Made by a program: the position numbers and the translations under genes
Part shown: positions 8,493 to 16,715 of the stretch, piece by piece
How positions within the stretch are numbered: the stretch's first letter is position 1
Layout: every line of letters starts with the position of its first letter
The notes under the pieces: generated by a model
Seen by the model: the letters and a program-made list of their open reading frames with translations, nothing else
Database searches by the model: none
What the model was told of the DNA's origin: nothing
Source: JACVRW01 sp963819115
GTDB lineage: Bacteria; Actinomycetota; Thermoleophilia; Solirubrobacterales; Thermoleophilaceae
Direction: 5' to 3'
Length of the DNA stretch: 64,000 bases
Assembly: GCA_963819115.1 (NCBI GenBank)
Contig: CAWFUR010000012.1
Span: 62,001-126,000, forward strand

Positions 8493-9814
8493 GGCGCGGC
8501 CAGCAGCTCTTCGATCGGAACCCCGCGCTGCTGGTCCCCCAGGAACGATTCGTTGGAGGTGTTCTCCAGCAGCCGCCTGACCAGGTACGCCATGCCCGCC
8601 ACCATGTCTCCCACCGGGCAGTAGATGCGCACGCGCAGGTCCAGTGACGCGAGCGCGTCCGCCAGGTCGTCGCCCAGGCCCCGGAGCACCTGGAGCTCGA
8701 GGTCGCGGTCCTCACCCCCTGTGGCCCGGTTGTAGGCGATCGCGTGCGCCACCGAGCGCAGGTTGTGGGAGGCCACGGCCGGCCTCACGTGCGCCCGCGC
8801 GTCGAGCAGCGCCCGGGTGAGCTGCTCGAAGTTGCGGTCGGAGTCCGCCTTCTGCTCGAACACGGGCGGCGTCCAGCCGTGCTGGCGTGCCTCCACCACC
8901 TCGTGGTCCCAGTAGGCCCCCTTCACCAGGCGAACCACGAGCGGCGGGCGGCGGGCGGTGGACGCGGCCCAGTCGAGCACGCGCTCGAGCTGCTGCGGCG
9001 ACTCCCGCAGGTAGGCCTGCATCACAAGGCCCACCGAGGGGCCGTCGCGCAGCTCGGGCTCCTCGAGCAGCGCGAACACCAGCTCCGTGGTGGCCTCGAG
9101 CGTGTCCACCGACTCCATGTCGATGTGGAGGTGCGCGCCCAGCTCCCTCGCCCTCAGGAGCAGCGGGCGCATGCGCCGGGCGGCGTCGTCGCGCCCGACG
9201 TCCGGGGCCTCGGGCCGCAGGAGCGGGCTGAGCGCAGACACCTTCACCGACAGGTTCACGCGCGGCACGGGTCCGTGGGAGTCCTCCTCCAGCGCGGGCC
9301 GGGCGGGCCAGCCGGGTGCCGCCTCGGCGAGGGTGTCGAGGGCCTCGCGGCAGCGCGCCGCGTAGCGGTCGGCCTCTGCCTCGGTGATCGTGGCCTCGCC
9401 GAGCAGGTCCAGCGACACCGCCGCTCCGTCCTCCCACAGCCGCCGGATGGGCCTGACGGCCGCGGCCGGCGTCTCCCCGACGATGAAGCGGTGCGCCATG
9501 TGCCGCACTCCGGCCGCCGCCGCTGCCCCGAGCGCCGCCCGTCCCGCCCTGGTGCCCGACATGCGCATGGCGGCGGCGATCGGCGGCGGGCGGTCCCCCA
9601 CGTCCTCCAGGTAGCCGGCCAGGTGGCGGGCCAGGTCGTCGAGCGAGCGGCAGGCCGGCGTCACGTCCACGAACCGGAAGAGTGCCGCGCGCAGCTCCTC
9701 GTCTCCGGCCGCGAGTCCCATCGCGCGCTCGTCCAGCGCCCGGACCGGGCCCCGCCCGCGAGCGGGCAGCGCATCGTGAATCGCGCGGCCCACGCGCTGG
9801 AGCTCCGATTCCAC
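8489..9814 (-). CDS. Proline dehydrogenase (FAD-dependent)
   Basis: A 441-residue TIM-barrel flavoenzyme that oxidises proline to P5C and passes electrons to the quinone pool. Signature segments are VNLSVKVSAL, HIDMES, VRLVKGAYWDHE, ASHNLRSVAHA and the C-terminal YLVRRLLENTSNESF, which carries the arginines that hold the proline carboxylate. It is longer than the short Mycobacterium type and resembles the PRODH part of PutA, with an extra helical N-terminal region (residues 1-100). The GTG start gives MESELQRVG. It is first in a same-strand run with P5CDH, and it diverges from the PhoD-like gene with only 35 bases between starts, so both promoters must lie within or beside the neighbouring coding sequence. 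Confidence 0.92.
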   Translation of the reverse strand: MESELQRVGRAIHDALPARGRGPVRALDERAMGLAAGDEELRAALFRFVDVTPACRSLDDLARHLAGYLEDVGDRPPPIAAAMRMSGTRAGRAALGAAAAAGVRHMAHRFIVGETPAAAVRPIRRLWEDGAAVSLDLLGEATITEAEADRYAARCREALDTLAEAAPGWPARPALEEDSHGPVPRVNLSVKVSALSPLLRPEAPDVGRDDAARRMRPLLLRARELGAHLHIDMESVDTLEATTELVFALLEEPELRDGPSVGLVMQAYLRESPQQLERVLDWAASTARRPPLVVRLVKGAYWDHEVVEARQHGWTPPVFEQKADSDRNFEQLTRALLDARAHVRPAVASHNLRSVAHAIAYNRATGGEDRDLELQVLRGLGDDLADALASLDLRVRIYCPVGDMVAGMAYLVRRLLENTSNESFLGDQQRGVPIEELLAAP

Positions 9815-9849
9815 GGTGAGAAGTTACCCCGCGTGGGTACGGTCATCGT

Positions 9850-11496
9850 GTGCCCGCGCTCGTCCTAGGCCCGCTCCTCCGCTACGTGGGGGAGACGGAG
9901 GCCGTGCTCTGGGTGGAGACGGACGCCCCCTGCGAGGTGGAGGTGCTGGGCACGCGCGAGCGCAGCTTCCAGATCGACGGGCATCACTACGCGCTCCTGA
10001 CCGTGCGCGGCCTGACTCCGGCCACCGGGTACGACTACGAGGTGTTGCTCGACGGCGAGCGGGTGTGGCCCCTCGCCGGCTCCGAGTTCCCGGCCAGCGG
10101 CTTCCGGACGCTTCCGAAGGAGGGAGAGGCGAGGGTGGCCTTCGGCTCCTGCCGCGTGGCGGCCCCGCACGAGCCGCCCTACTCGCTGCGCAAGGACCAG
10201 GACGAGCGCGGGCGGGAGATCGACGCCCTGCGAACGCTGGCCATGCGCATGCGCGACGAGCCGCGCGAGCGCTGGCCGGACCTCCTGCTGCTGCTCGGGG
10301 ACCAGGTGTACGCCGACGAGGTATCCCCCGGCACGGCGTCGTTCGCCGAGACGCGGCGCCACCCCGACGAGCCGCCGGGCAGGCGGGTGCTCGACTACGA
10401 GGAGTACACGCGGCTGTACCGGGAGAGCTGGTCCGAGCCCGCGATCCGCTGGCTGCTGTCCACCGTGCCCACGGCGATGATCTTCGACGACCACGACGTG
10501 CACGACGACTGGAACATCTCCCAGGCCTGGGTGGACGAAATGCGGGCCACCGACTGGTGGGACGAGCACGTGGTGGCGGCGATGATGTCCTACTGGGTCT
10601 ACCAGCACATCGGGAACGTGAGCCCGTCGGAGCACGACGACCACGAGCTCCTGAGGCGGGTGAAGGAGGCGGAGGACGGCACGGAGCTGCTGCGGGAGTT
10701 CGCCACGCGCGCCGTGCGCGAGACCGACGGCGCCCGCTGGAGCTACTGCCGCGACCTGGGCAGGACGCGAATCGTGGTGATCGACTCCCGTGCGGGCCGG
10801 GTGCTCGAGGAGGGCCGGCGCACGATGGTGGACGCCGACGAGTGGGCGTGGGTCACCGAGCACGCGACCGGTGGAGTGGACCATCTCCTGCTGGCCACCT
10901 CGCTGCCGTTCCTGCTCGGGCCCGGGATGCACTGGCTGGAGGCGTGGGGCGAGGCGGTGGCGGGGGGAGCGTGGGGTGGAGCGATGGCCCGTGTGGGCGA
11001 GCGCATCCGCCGGACGGTGGACCTGGAGCACTGGGCGGCGTTCCAGACCTCCTTCCACGACCTGGCCGAACTTCAGCGGGCGGTGGCCGCGGGCGAGCGC
11101 GGCGCGGCCCCGGCCTCGATCGTGACCCTGTCCGGCGACGTGCACCACGCCTACCTGTTCGAGGTGGCATTCCCACGGGGGTCGGGCGCGCGAAGCGCGG
11201 TCTGGCAGGCCGTGTGCTCTCCCTACCGCAACCCGCTGGACTCGAAGGAGCAGCGGGTGATCCGGGCGCTGATGACCCGCGCGTCCGGACTCGTCACGCG
11301 ACCGCTGGCGCGTGCCGCGGGAGTGGAGGACCCGCCCGTGCGCTGGCGCCGCCGAGGCGGCGGCCCCTGGTTCGACAACCAGGTGGCAATGCTCACAATC
11401 GACGGGCGGCGGATGGACATGACGCTCGAGAAGGCCGTGCCGGTGGATGAGGAGCACGCCCGGCTCGACCTCGTGCTCGACCAGCGCCTCGCCTGA
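9850..11496 (+). CDS. PhoD-like metallophosphatase/phosphodiesterase
   Basis: A 548-residue protein with a fibronectin-like N-terminal domain (residues about 1-90) followed by a PhoD-type metallophosphoesterase core: FGSCRV, LLGDQVYADE, TAMIFDDHDVHDDWN and LSGDVHHAYLFEV. PhoD enzymes hydrolyse phosphomono- and diesters with Ca/Fe cofactors. No signal peptide or Tat motif is visible at the GTG start (MPALVLGPLL), unlike classical secreted PhoD, so a cytoplasmic location is likely. No Pho box could be recognised in the 35-base divergent gap to ProDH. Confidence 0.85.
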   Translation: MPALVLGPLLRYVGETEAVLWVETDAPCEVEVLGTRERSFQIDGHHYALLTVRGLTPATGYDYEVLLDGERVWPLAGSEFPASGFRTLPKEGEARVAFGSCRVAAPHEPPYSLRKDQDERGREIDALRTLAMRMRDEPRERWPDLLLLLGDQVYADEVSPGTASFAETRRHPDEPPGRRVLDYEEYTRLYRESWSEPAIRWLLSTVPTAMIFDDHDVHDDWNISQAWVDEMRATDWWDEHVVAAMMSYWVYQHIGNVSPSEHDDHELLRRVKEAEDGTELLREFATRAVRETDGARWSYCRDLGRTRIVVIDSRAGRVLEEGRRTMVDADEWAWVTEHATGGVDHLLLATSLPFLLGPGMHWLEAWGEAVAGGAWGGAMARVGERIRRTVDLEHWAAFQTSFHDLAELQRAVAAGERGAAPASIVTLSGDVHHAYLFEVAFPRGSGARSAVWQAVCSPYRNPLDSKEQRVIRALMTRASGLVTRPLARAAGVEDPPVRWRRRGGGPWFDNQVAMLTIDGRRMDMTLEKAVPVDEEHARLDLVLDQRLA

Positions 11497-11576
11497 TGTA
11501 AAGGCCTGACGAAACAGCGCAACTCCCGCCGCTCCCGGCTGTTGCTAGGAACGCACCCCATCACCGGAGGTAACGA

Positions 11577-12290
11577 ATGAAGACTTTGGCCCCCCGCGCC
11601 CGGCTGCTCCTCGGAGCGGTCGTAGCGGCGCTGGCAATCATGGCTGTAGGCGCCGCAGGCGCCGAGGCGAAGCTGGTGAAGGTCTCCGGCTCCACCGTCG
11701 TAACGCCGTCCGACGGCGCGAAGAGCTTCCTGGCGAACGCCGGGGTGTCCGTGTCCCCCGTCGGCCCCGCCACCGCGGCGGACGGGAAGTTCACCTTCCC
11801 GATCGTGGCCGGCTTCGGCGACACCAAGACCTACAAAGGCCTGCTGGCGCACAGCGGCGGGCTCAGGTTCTCGAAGGGCAACCGGTCCCAGGTGGTCCGG
11901 CGTCCCGTGGCCGTGCGGGTGGGCAAGGCGTCCGTGCTCCTGGCCCAGCTTCCCGGCCGCCGAGGAGGCTGCCAGAGCCTGCGCAAGTCGATCAAGCGGT
12001 TCGCGATCCATCACAAGGGCTACACCGATCCGCTGGCCGCACCGCGCTACTCGAAGACGGTGAAGCGCTTCATCAAGGCCACGAAGCGTTACTGCAGCCA
12101 GGGCAAGGTGATCGTGCTCGCACGCCTCACCCACCTGAGCAAGTCGGTCAGCGGTGGCACGGCCACCCTCGGCGCCGAGCTGCACCTGTCGCGTCAGGCG
12201 GCTCGCCTGATCAACAAGGTGGCCGGCAAGAAGGTCGTGAAGGCAGGCGCGCTGCTGGGCACGGGCACCTCCACCGTGACCCGCGGCTAG
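11577..12290 (+). CDS. Secreted HtaA-domain-like protein
   Basis: A 237-residue protein with a clear signal peptide (RARLLLGAVVAALAIMA, cleavage near AEAK) and a strong ribosome binding site (GGAGGT 5 bases before ATG). The segment AGVSVSPVGPATAADGKF through AHSGGLRFSKG resembles one HtaA-type domain, known from heme-binding cell-surface proteins of corynebacteria and common in Thermoleophilia secreted proteins. The second half is basic, with two cysteines (CQSLRKS and RYCSQGK) that could pair. No iron/heme transport genes are adjacent, so a heme role is only a possibility. A strong terminator follows. Confidence 0.6.
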   Translation: MKTLAPRARLLLGAVVAALAIMAVGAAGAEAKLVKVSGSTVVTPSDGAKSFLANAGVSVSPVGPATAADGKFTFPIVAGFGDTKTYKGLLAHSGGLRFSKGNRSQVVRRPVAVRVGKASVLLAQLPGRRGGCQSLRKSIKRFAIHHKGYTDPLAAPRYSKTVKRFIKATKRYCSQGKVIVLARLTHLSKSVSGGTATLGAELHLSRQAARLINKVAGKKVVKAGALLGTGTSTVTRG

Positions 12291-12316
12291 CCGAAGCGGG
12301 AGAGAAGCGCCACGCG

Positions 12317-12344
12317 AACGGGCGGCCTACGGGCCGCCCGTTTT
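12317..12344 (+). terminator. Rho-independent terminator after the HtaA-like gene
   Basis: A perfect 11-bp stem (AACGGGCGGCC, 12317-12327, pairing with 12332-12342) with a 4-base loop, closing into a short T tract (TTTT at 12341-12344). It starts 27 bases after the stop of the secreted protein gene. Confidence 0.85.
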
Positions 12345-12454
12345 CGTTCCGGCTCCTCGGCAGCCGCTGGGGGTGGGGCTGATTTTGCACGCATGTCATG
12401 CATTAGGCGCCAAACCCCGGGCCGCGGAGGACCCGCCGTGCCCGCCGGCGCCCG

Positions 12455-13246
12455 CTAAACCTTGCGGAACTCAGGCACCCATGAGCCGTCTTCTTGACGG
12501 CTGAAGTCCTGGAAGAGGTTCGGCGCCTCGTCGAGCATCGTCCGCGCGACCTGGTCGAACACGAGCCGCAGCTCCTCCTCCGCGCCGGGAGCGGTGCGCA
12601 TCTCGATCACGTGCCGGAGGGTGCGGACGTTGGCCGTCCAGACGATGTCGGTGCTCAGGCCGATCGGGGCCAGGCGGCGAAGCGCCGACGTGATCTCCTT
12701 CTTCACCGAGAAGGGCACGCCCTCGTCATCGAGGCCGAGCTCGTCCGCGGCGCTGACCTGAAACTCCTCGAGGCGCTCGACCAGCTCGAGCACCTGCTGG
12801 CGCACCGGCTCGAGCGCGGGAGGCACCCGGAAGCCGATGTCGGTGAGCCGCACATAGCGGAGGCTCTCCTGGCTGAAGGCCGACCCGGCGCGGTGGCGCA
12901 CCAGCTCGTGGGTGAACACCCGGGAGACGTTGCGGAAGGCGAACGAGTAGGACGCGTGCTCCAGCACACTGCCGTGGGCGCTGCGGAGGATGTTCGCGAA
13001 GTACTCGTCCCGCTGGGTGCGGATGCGGGTCACGTTCGCGTTGAGGCCCGGCTCCCAGCTCCGGTAACAGGCCCGTCCGCCGAACTCGACGATCGCCTCG
13101 CCGGCGTTCAGTCCGGCGCCGTCGGCCTCCTCCAGGCGCATGTCGAGCCATGACGCGCCACCGACCTCGTCGAGGTAGGCGCGCATGCCCTCCACGTTCA
13201 CCGAGGGCCTGGCGATCAGGTAGACGCCGGGAGTGGTCTCGCGCAT
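12455..13246 (-). CDS. thyX: Flavin-dependent thymidylate synthase ThyX
   Basis: A 263-residue enzyme making dTMP from dUMP with methylene-THF, FAD and NADPH. I placed the start at the ATG giving MRETTPGVYL, since the region further upstream reads through the neighbouring promoter and has no family resemblance. The ThyX signature region is RHRAGSAFSQESLRYVR (from residue 117). The canonical motif is RHR-x7-S; here the serine that precedes x-R is reached after 8 residues. The FAD-binding part SVLEHASYSF and the C-terminal RTLRHVIEMRT (dUMP-contacting arginine) are present. No thyA or folate genes adjoin it. Confidence 0.92.
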   Translation of the reverse strand: MRETTPGVYLIARPSVNVEGMRAYLDEVGGASWLDMRLEEADGAGLNAGEAIVEFGGRACYRSWEPGLNANVTRIRTQRDEYFANILRSAHGSVLEHASYSFAFRNVSRVFTHELVRHRAGSAFSQESLRYVRLTDIGFRVPPALEPVRQQVLELVERLEEFQVSAADELGLDDEGVPFSVKKEITSALRRLAPIGLSTDIVWTANVRTLRHVIEMRTAPGAEEELRLVFDQVARTMLDEAPNLFQDFSRQEDGSWVPEFRKV

Positions 13247-13404
13247 CCCCGCTGTTGTACCGATCGGGATGGCGGTGGGCGTAGAGGGGTCGCTCACGGG
13301 CGGGCGACTATGCCGATTCCACCGGATGTCCAGGGCACCCGACTCGCAACTTCGCTGCCCCAGAACGGTTAAAGGGGGCACCCCACCACCAAGGAGGATG
13401 CCCC

Positions 13405-14349
13405 ATGAGGCAGCGTAGCAACACAATGATGGTGGCCCTCGCGGCTGCCTCGGCCATTTCGATGGTCGCAGCGGCGATCGCGAGTGCCGCCACGATCATC
13501 GGCGACGACGGGCCCGACAACCTCACCGGCTCCACCCGGGCCGACCGGATCTACGCAAAGGGCGGTGACGACAGGGTGTCCGCCCGGAGCGGCGCGGACC
13601 TCGTGGCCGCCGGCGCCGGCAACGACCGGGTGGACGGTGGCCCGGGCCGCGACCTGATCCGCGGCGGAGAGGGCGACGACCAGATCCGGGGCGGCGGAGG
13701 AGCCCCCGGGCGCCGCGGTGACCTGCTTCACGGCAACGCCGGCAACGACCGCATCTACGGCAACCGCGGATACGAGCTCATCACCGGCAACGAGGGTGAC
13801 GACGAGCTTCGCGGCGGGTACGGCTGCGACGCCATCTACGGCGGACCGGGCAACGACCGCGTGTTCGGCGGCGAGGGGCGGAACTTCTTCCGCGGCCTCT
13901 GCGACCGGCTGCACGGCGGCGAGGGCAACGACCTCCTGGTCGGCGGCGCGGGCCGGGACAAGATGTCCGGCGGCGCCGGTGACGACACCCAGTACGGGGG
14001 CGGCGGTGCGGACCTGATCTTCGCCAACCGCGGCGCCGACGTGAGCCACGGCGGGGACGGAGCCGACGTGCTGTGGGCGCTCTCCCATTACGACGTGACC
14101 GCGCTTGGCGATCCCGTCGGCGACGACCTGTCCGGTGGAGCGGGGCCTGACCGCTTCCGGGTCCGCGACGGCGAGGTGGACAGGGTCCACTGCGGCGAGG
14201 GGCGCGACCGCGTGCTCGCGGATCAGTACGACCAGGTGGACGCCGACTGCGAGCTCGTGAAGCGCGTTCCGGTGACCTCTCTCACCCAGGTCGAGGACGG
14301 TCCCGAGAACCGCGTGGAGGCACCCGCCCCCGACGCCGACGAGGGCTAG
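13405..14349 (+). CDS. Secreted calcium-binding RTX-like repeat protein
   Basis: A 314-residue protein with a signal peptide (to about residue 29, SAATI) and many glycine/aspartate nonapeptide repeats of the GGxGxDxhx type (for example GGEGDDQIRGG, GGAGDDTQYGG, GGEGNDLLVGG). These fold into a parallel beta-roll that binds calcium. A near-perfect Shine-Dalgarno (AAGGAGG at 13391-13397) precedes the ATG. There is no catalytic domain and no type I secretion cluster nearby; export by Sec is suggested by the signal peptide. Cysteines in several repeats (YGCDAIYGG, GLCDRLHGG, VHCGEG) are unusual for Gram-negative RTX toxins and may form disulfides. The exact role is unknown. Confidence 0.8.
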   Translation: MRQRSNTMMVALAAASAISMVAAAIASAATIIGDDGPDNLTGSTRADRIYAKGGDDRVSARSGADLVAAGAGNDRVDGGPGRDLIRGGEGDDQIRGGGGAPGRRGDLLHGNAGNDRIYGNRGYELITGNEGDDELRGGYGCDAIYGGPGNDRVFGGEGRNFFRGLCDRLHGGEGNDLLVGGAGRDKMSGGAGDDTQYGGGGADLIFANRGADVSHGGDGADVLWALSHYDVTALGDPVGDDLSGGAGPDRFRVRDGEVDRVHCGEGRDRVLADQYDQVDADCELVKRVPVTSLTQVEDGPENRVEAPAPDADEG

Positions 14350-14378
14350 ACCGACTCCGGGAAGGAACCTGGACAGAG

Positions 14379-14408
14379 AGCGGGGTCCCGGCCGCCCGGG
14401 GCCCCGCT
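14379..14408 (+). terminator. Probable terminator hairpin after the RTX-like gene
   Basis: Arms 14379-14390 and 14397-14408 form a 12-bp GC-rich stem with one G-T wobble and a 6-base loop, 30 bases after the stop codon. The T-run is weak (TTCTCC), so it is a probable rather than a classic intrinsic terminator. Confidence 0.5.
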
Positions 14409-14437
14409 TCTCCATTAGGGAGTAGCCTCGCCGCGCG

Positions 14438-15118
14438 GTGAGCGCCGAGATCCTCAATGACGTTCGTGTTGCTCCCTCCATACTGGCCGCCGACTTCGCG
14501 CGGCTGGGGGAGCAGGTGATCGAGGTCATGCACGCCGGCGCGCGCGTGATCCACGTGGACGTGATGGACGGGCATTTCGTGCCCCCGATCACGATCGGTC
14601 CCCTGATCGTCTCCGCCCTCCGCGACCTCGTGCACGAGCGCGGTGGCGTGCTCGACGTGCACCTGATGGTGGAGCGCCCTGAGCAGCGCGTCGACGAGTT
14701 CGCCGCCGCCGGGGCCGACTCGATCATCGTCCACCTGGAGGCCACACCCCACGTGCACTACGCACTCAAGGCAGTGCGCGAGGCCGGCCTGCACGCGGCC
14801 CTCGCGATCAATCCCGGCACCGCCCCGGAGGCGGTGGCCGCCCTGGCCGGCTCGTTCGACCACCTTCTCTGCATGACCGTGAATCCCGGATGGGGCGGCC
14901 AGCCCTTCATCGAGGGGTCGGCGGGCCGGGTGGCCCGCCTGCGGGAGCTGATCGGCCCGGGTACTCCGATCGAGGTGGACGGCGGGATCGACGCCTCCAC
15001 CGCGCGCGAGTGCGCGCAGGCGGGAGCAACGCTCTTCGTGGCCGGCTCCTCGATCTACGGCAGCGCGGACCCGGCGGCCGCCTACACCGAGATCGCCAGC
15101 GCGGCCGGCGCTGTGTGA
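14438..15118 (+). CDS. rpe: Ribulose-phosphate 3-epimerase
   Basis: A 226-residue TIM-barrel enzyme interconverting ribulose-5-phosphate and xylulose-5-phosphate in the pentose phosphate pathway. Motifs seen are APSILAADF, HVDVMDGHFVP (metal and catalytic Asp), DVHLMVERP, MTVNPGWGGQPF and EVDGGID (second catalytic Asp). The length matches the family, and the GTG start gives MSAEILNDV. An RpiB-like isomerase lies 3.5 kb away but in a separate unit. The stop is followed directly by a copy of the dispersed intergenic repeat. Confidence 0.95.
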   Translation: MSAEILNDVRVAPSILAADFARLGEQVIEVMHAGARVIHVDVMDGHFVPPITIGPLIVSALRDLVHERGGVLDVHLMVERPEQRVDEFAAAGADSIIVHLEATPHVHYALKAVREAGLHAALAINPGTAPEAVAALAGSFDHLLCMTVNPGWGGQPFIEGSAGRVARLRELIGPGTPIEVDGGIDASTARECAQAGATLFVAGSSIYGSADPAAAYTEIASAAGAV

Positions 15119-15125
15119 GCATGAT

Positions 15126-15190
15126 CCGGTGTCACCCGATCACCGATCAGGCTCCGCTCCTCGCCGCCGATCGGGCTGCGCTCCTCCCTA
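15126..15190 (-). repeat. Dispersed intergenic repeat, copy 1
   Basis: Read on the minus strand this carries the modules GGAGGAGCGCAGCCCGATCG, GAGGAGCGGAGCCTGATCGG, then TGATCGGGTGA and CACCGG. It fills the gap between two convergent stops. The hairpin arms (CCTGATC/GATCGGG) pair with a G-T wobble. It lacks the last module found in the long copies. Confidence 0.85.
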
Positions 15191-15994
15191 GCGGCGGCGG
15201 TTGCGCTTACGCGAGGAGCGCCGGGCCGGCGGTTTCGGCTCCTCGGGCTCGTCCGGAGTGGCGTCTTCCTGCTCCGCGGCCCTGCGCTGTGCGGCCGTCG
15301 GCCATGGCTCGGACACGCCCGACTCCCAGGCCGGGCCGCGGCCCCCGGGCCAGCGGTTGAGGAAGAGGATGGCGAGTGCGCCGAGCCAGAAGACCTCGAT
15401 CACGAGCGATCCACCCGCCAGCAGCACGGCGCTGGCACCGACGATCACCCCCACGATGCTCATGAACCTGCTCAGCACTCCCGCGCGGTTGGCGTTCAGG
15501 GAGAGCAGCACGAACAGGATGGCCAGGCTCAGGTTGCTGGCCAGGCCGAGGCCGCCGATGAGCACGTTGCCGTTGTTCAGCAGGTCGTCCGCCCGGTGCT
15601 CGGTGTGCACCGCGCCCGTGGCGAACTGATCCGCCAGGTCGATGGTGTGCACCGCGGCGGCGATCCTGGCGACGGCGAACAACACGGCGCCGGCGTAGAT
15701 CAGGTAGATCAGGACGGCGGGCAGCTCCGGCCGGCGGTACCTGGTTACGCGGAAGAGGTACCAGAACACCACCCCCAGGGCGATGCCCGAAAGGGCCGCG
15801 GCGACGCTCGAGGCCATGAAGGGCCCCGTGTTGTCGTTGATGGCGATGAGACCGCCGCGGTCGCCCTTGCCCGCGTCGGACAGGGCGATGGCCTGTAGTC
15901 CGATCTGGGCGGCCAGGAGCGCCACGCCCGCCAGCGCCGCGCCGGCCGCAACCCGCCCGAAGCGGCTCTCCCACTCGCGCTGGCCCTGGTCCAT
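15188..15994 (-). CDS. Polytopic membrane protein of unknown function
   Basis: A 268-residue protein starting at the ATG that gives MDQGQREWESRFGRV; this start overlaps the upstream stop as TGATG. About six hydrophobic segments are visible (for example AGAALAGVALLAAQIGL, VAAALSGIALGVVFWYLF, VLIYLIYAGAVLFAVA, LASNLSLAILFVLLSL), followed by a hydrophilic, very basic C-terminal tail (PPARRSSRKRNRRR). I recognise no catalytic motif or characterised family. The coupled upstream partner is a 62-residue protein. Confidence 0.7.
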   Translation of the reverse strand: MDQGQREWESRFGRVAAGAALAGVALLAAQIGLQAIALSDAGKGDRGGLIAINDNTGPFMASSVAAALSGIALGVVFWYLFRVTRYRRPELPAVLIYLIYAGAVLFAVARIAAAVHTIDLADQFATGAVHTEHRADDLLNNGNVLIGGLGLASNLSLAILFVLLSLNANRAGVLSRFMSIVGVIVGASAVLLAGGSLVIEVFWLGALAILFLNRWPGGRGPAWESGVSEPWPTAAQRRAAEQEDATPDEPEEPKPPARRSSRKRNRRR

Positions 15995-16182
15995 CAGTGG
16001 TGGGGGGGCGGCGGGTTCTCGCGCGCGGTACGGGGCGGGTAGTACTCGGGGTCGTCGCGCTCCACGATCCGCGACAGCCGCTCTCCCACCGCAAGCACCA
16101 GGTCGAGAGCCGGCGCCATGAGGCGTATCCCGCCCTCGATGCGACGGCGCGTGCGTAACTGGTCGGGGTTGAGCGGAGCCAT
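15994..16182 (-). CDS. Small conserved-looking protein (62 aa), coupled to the membrane protein
   Basis: A short reading frame from ATG at 16182 to a TGA that overlaps the next start (TGATG). The sequence includes GIRLMAPALDLVLAVGERL, one amphipathic or hydrophobic helix, then an acidic/proline tail (ERDDPEYYPPRTARENPPPP). Codon usage and coupling support a real gene; no function can be assigned. It may be a small membrane-associated partner of the downstream protein. Confidence 0.55.
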   Translation of the reverse strand: MAPLNPDQLRTRRRIEGGIRLMAPALDLVLAVGERLSRIVERDDPEYYPPRTARENPPPPHH

Positions 16183-16213
16183 GGGCCGGCGAACGACTGT
16201 ACCGGGGCACCCA

Positions 16214-16302
16214 GGGAGGAGCACAGCCCGATCGGTGAGGAGCGCAGCCCGATCGGTGATCGGGCGAGCACCGCAGCCATGCAATCGGGCGAGCACCGGA
16301 CC
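16214..16302 (+). repeat. Dispersed intergenic repeat, copy 2
   Basis: A long copy between divergent starts. Two GAGGAGC-CAGCCCGATCGG modules are followed by the perfect hairpin GCCCGATC-GGT-GATCGGGC and two GAGCACCG modules (the second in ATCGGGCGAGCACCGGACC). Confidence 0.85.
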
Positions 16303-16324
16303 ACGATTTCCGCCCACTACCATC

Positions 16325-16609
16325 ATGCGCATGTCCTCTGAAGACCCATTCGGCGGCCTCTTCGGCGACCCGGACGAGCTTCGCCGGCGCATGACGGAGT
16401 TCGCCGAGCAGATGCAGGGCGCGCAGAAGGTGGCGTGGGCCGACAACGCGATCAAGCTGGCCGTGGACATGACCGTGGCCGGCATCGCCCGCCTGAACCT
16501 CCAGGGCAACGCCGAGCAGCAGGCGCAGGACCTTCTCCAGGCCATGCGCGTGGTGTTCCCGGAGGCCGTGATCCTCGTGCGCGAGGCGCGCGAGGGCTTC
16601 GGCACATAA
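16325..16609 (+). CDS. Small soluble protein, unknown function (94 aa)
   Basis: ATG at 16325 (MRMSSEDPFGG) or 16331 (MSSEDPFGG); I cannot separate these because no clear Shine-Dalgarno is visible. The sequence is acidic and helical, with EQMQGAQKVAWADNAIKL and a C-terminal AMRVVFPEAVILVREAREG. It looks like a small cytoplasmic protein, with no recognised domain. It stands alone between two repeat copies, so it forms its own transcription unit. Confidence 0.6.
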   Translation: MRMSSEDPFGGLFGDPDELRRRMTEFAEQMQGAQKVAWADNAIKLAVDMTVAGIARLNLQGNAEQQAQDLLQAMRVVFPEAVILVREAREGFGT

Positions 16610-16613
16610 GGCT

Positions 16614-16705
16614 GGTCCGGTGCTCGCCCGATGACAGCGCTGCGGTGCTCACCCGATCATCGATCAGGCTCCGCTCCTCGCCGCCGATCGGGCTGCGCTC
16701 CTCCC
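16614..16705 (-). repeat. Dispersed intergenic repeat, copy 3
   Basis: A long copy on the minus strand between convergent stops, with modules GGAGGAGCGCAGCCCGATCG, GAGGAGCGGAGCCTGATCGA, hairpin arms CCTGATC/GATCGGG, then GAGCACCGCAG and GAGCACCGGACC. Confidence 0.85.
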
Positions 16706-16715
16706 TAGGGGCCCC

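Noticed and set aside
9865..11457. A long open frame opposite the PhoD-like gene (530 aa)
   Set aside because: High-GC antisense shadow: composition is Arg/Val/His/Gly-rich with no domain, while the plus strand encodes complete PhoD motifs.
12391..12401. Palindrome GCATGTCATGC between convergent genes
   Set aside because: It lies downstream of both gene ends, so an operator role is unlikely; it could be chance in an AT-richer gap.
13247..13426. A 60-residue N-terminal extension of ThyX
   Set aside because: It reads through the promoter and ribosome binding site of the RTX-like gene and has no ThyX resemblance; the ATG at 13246 is used.
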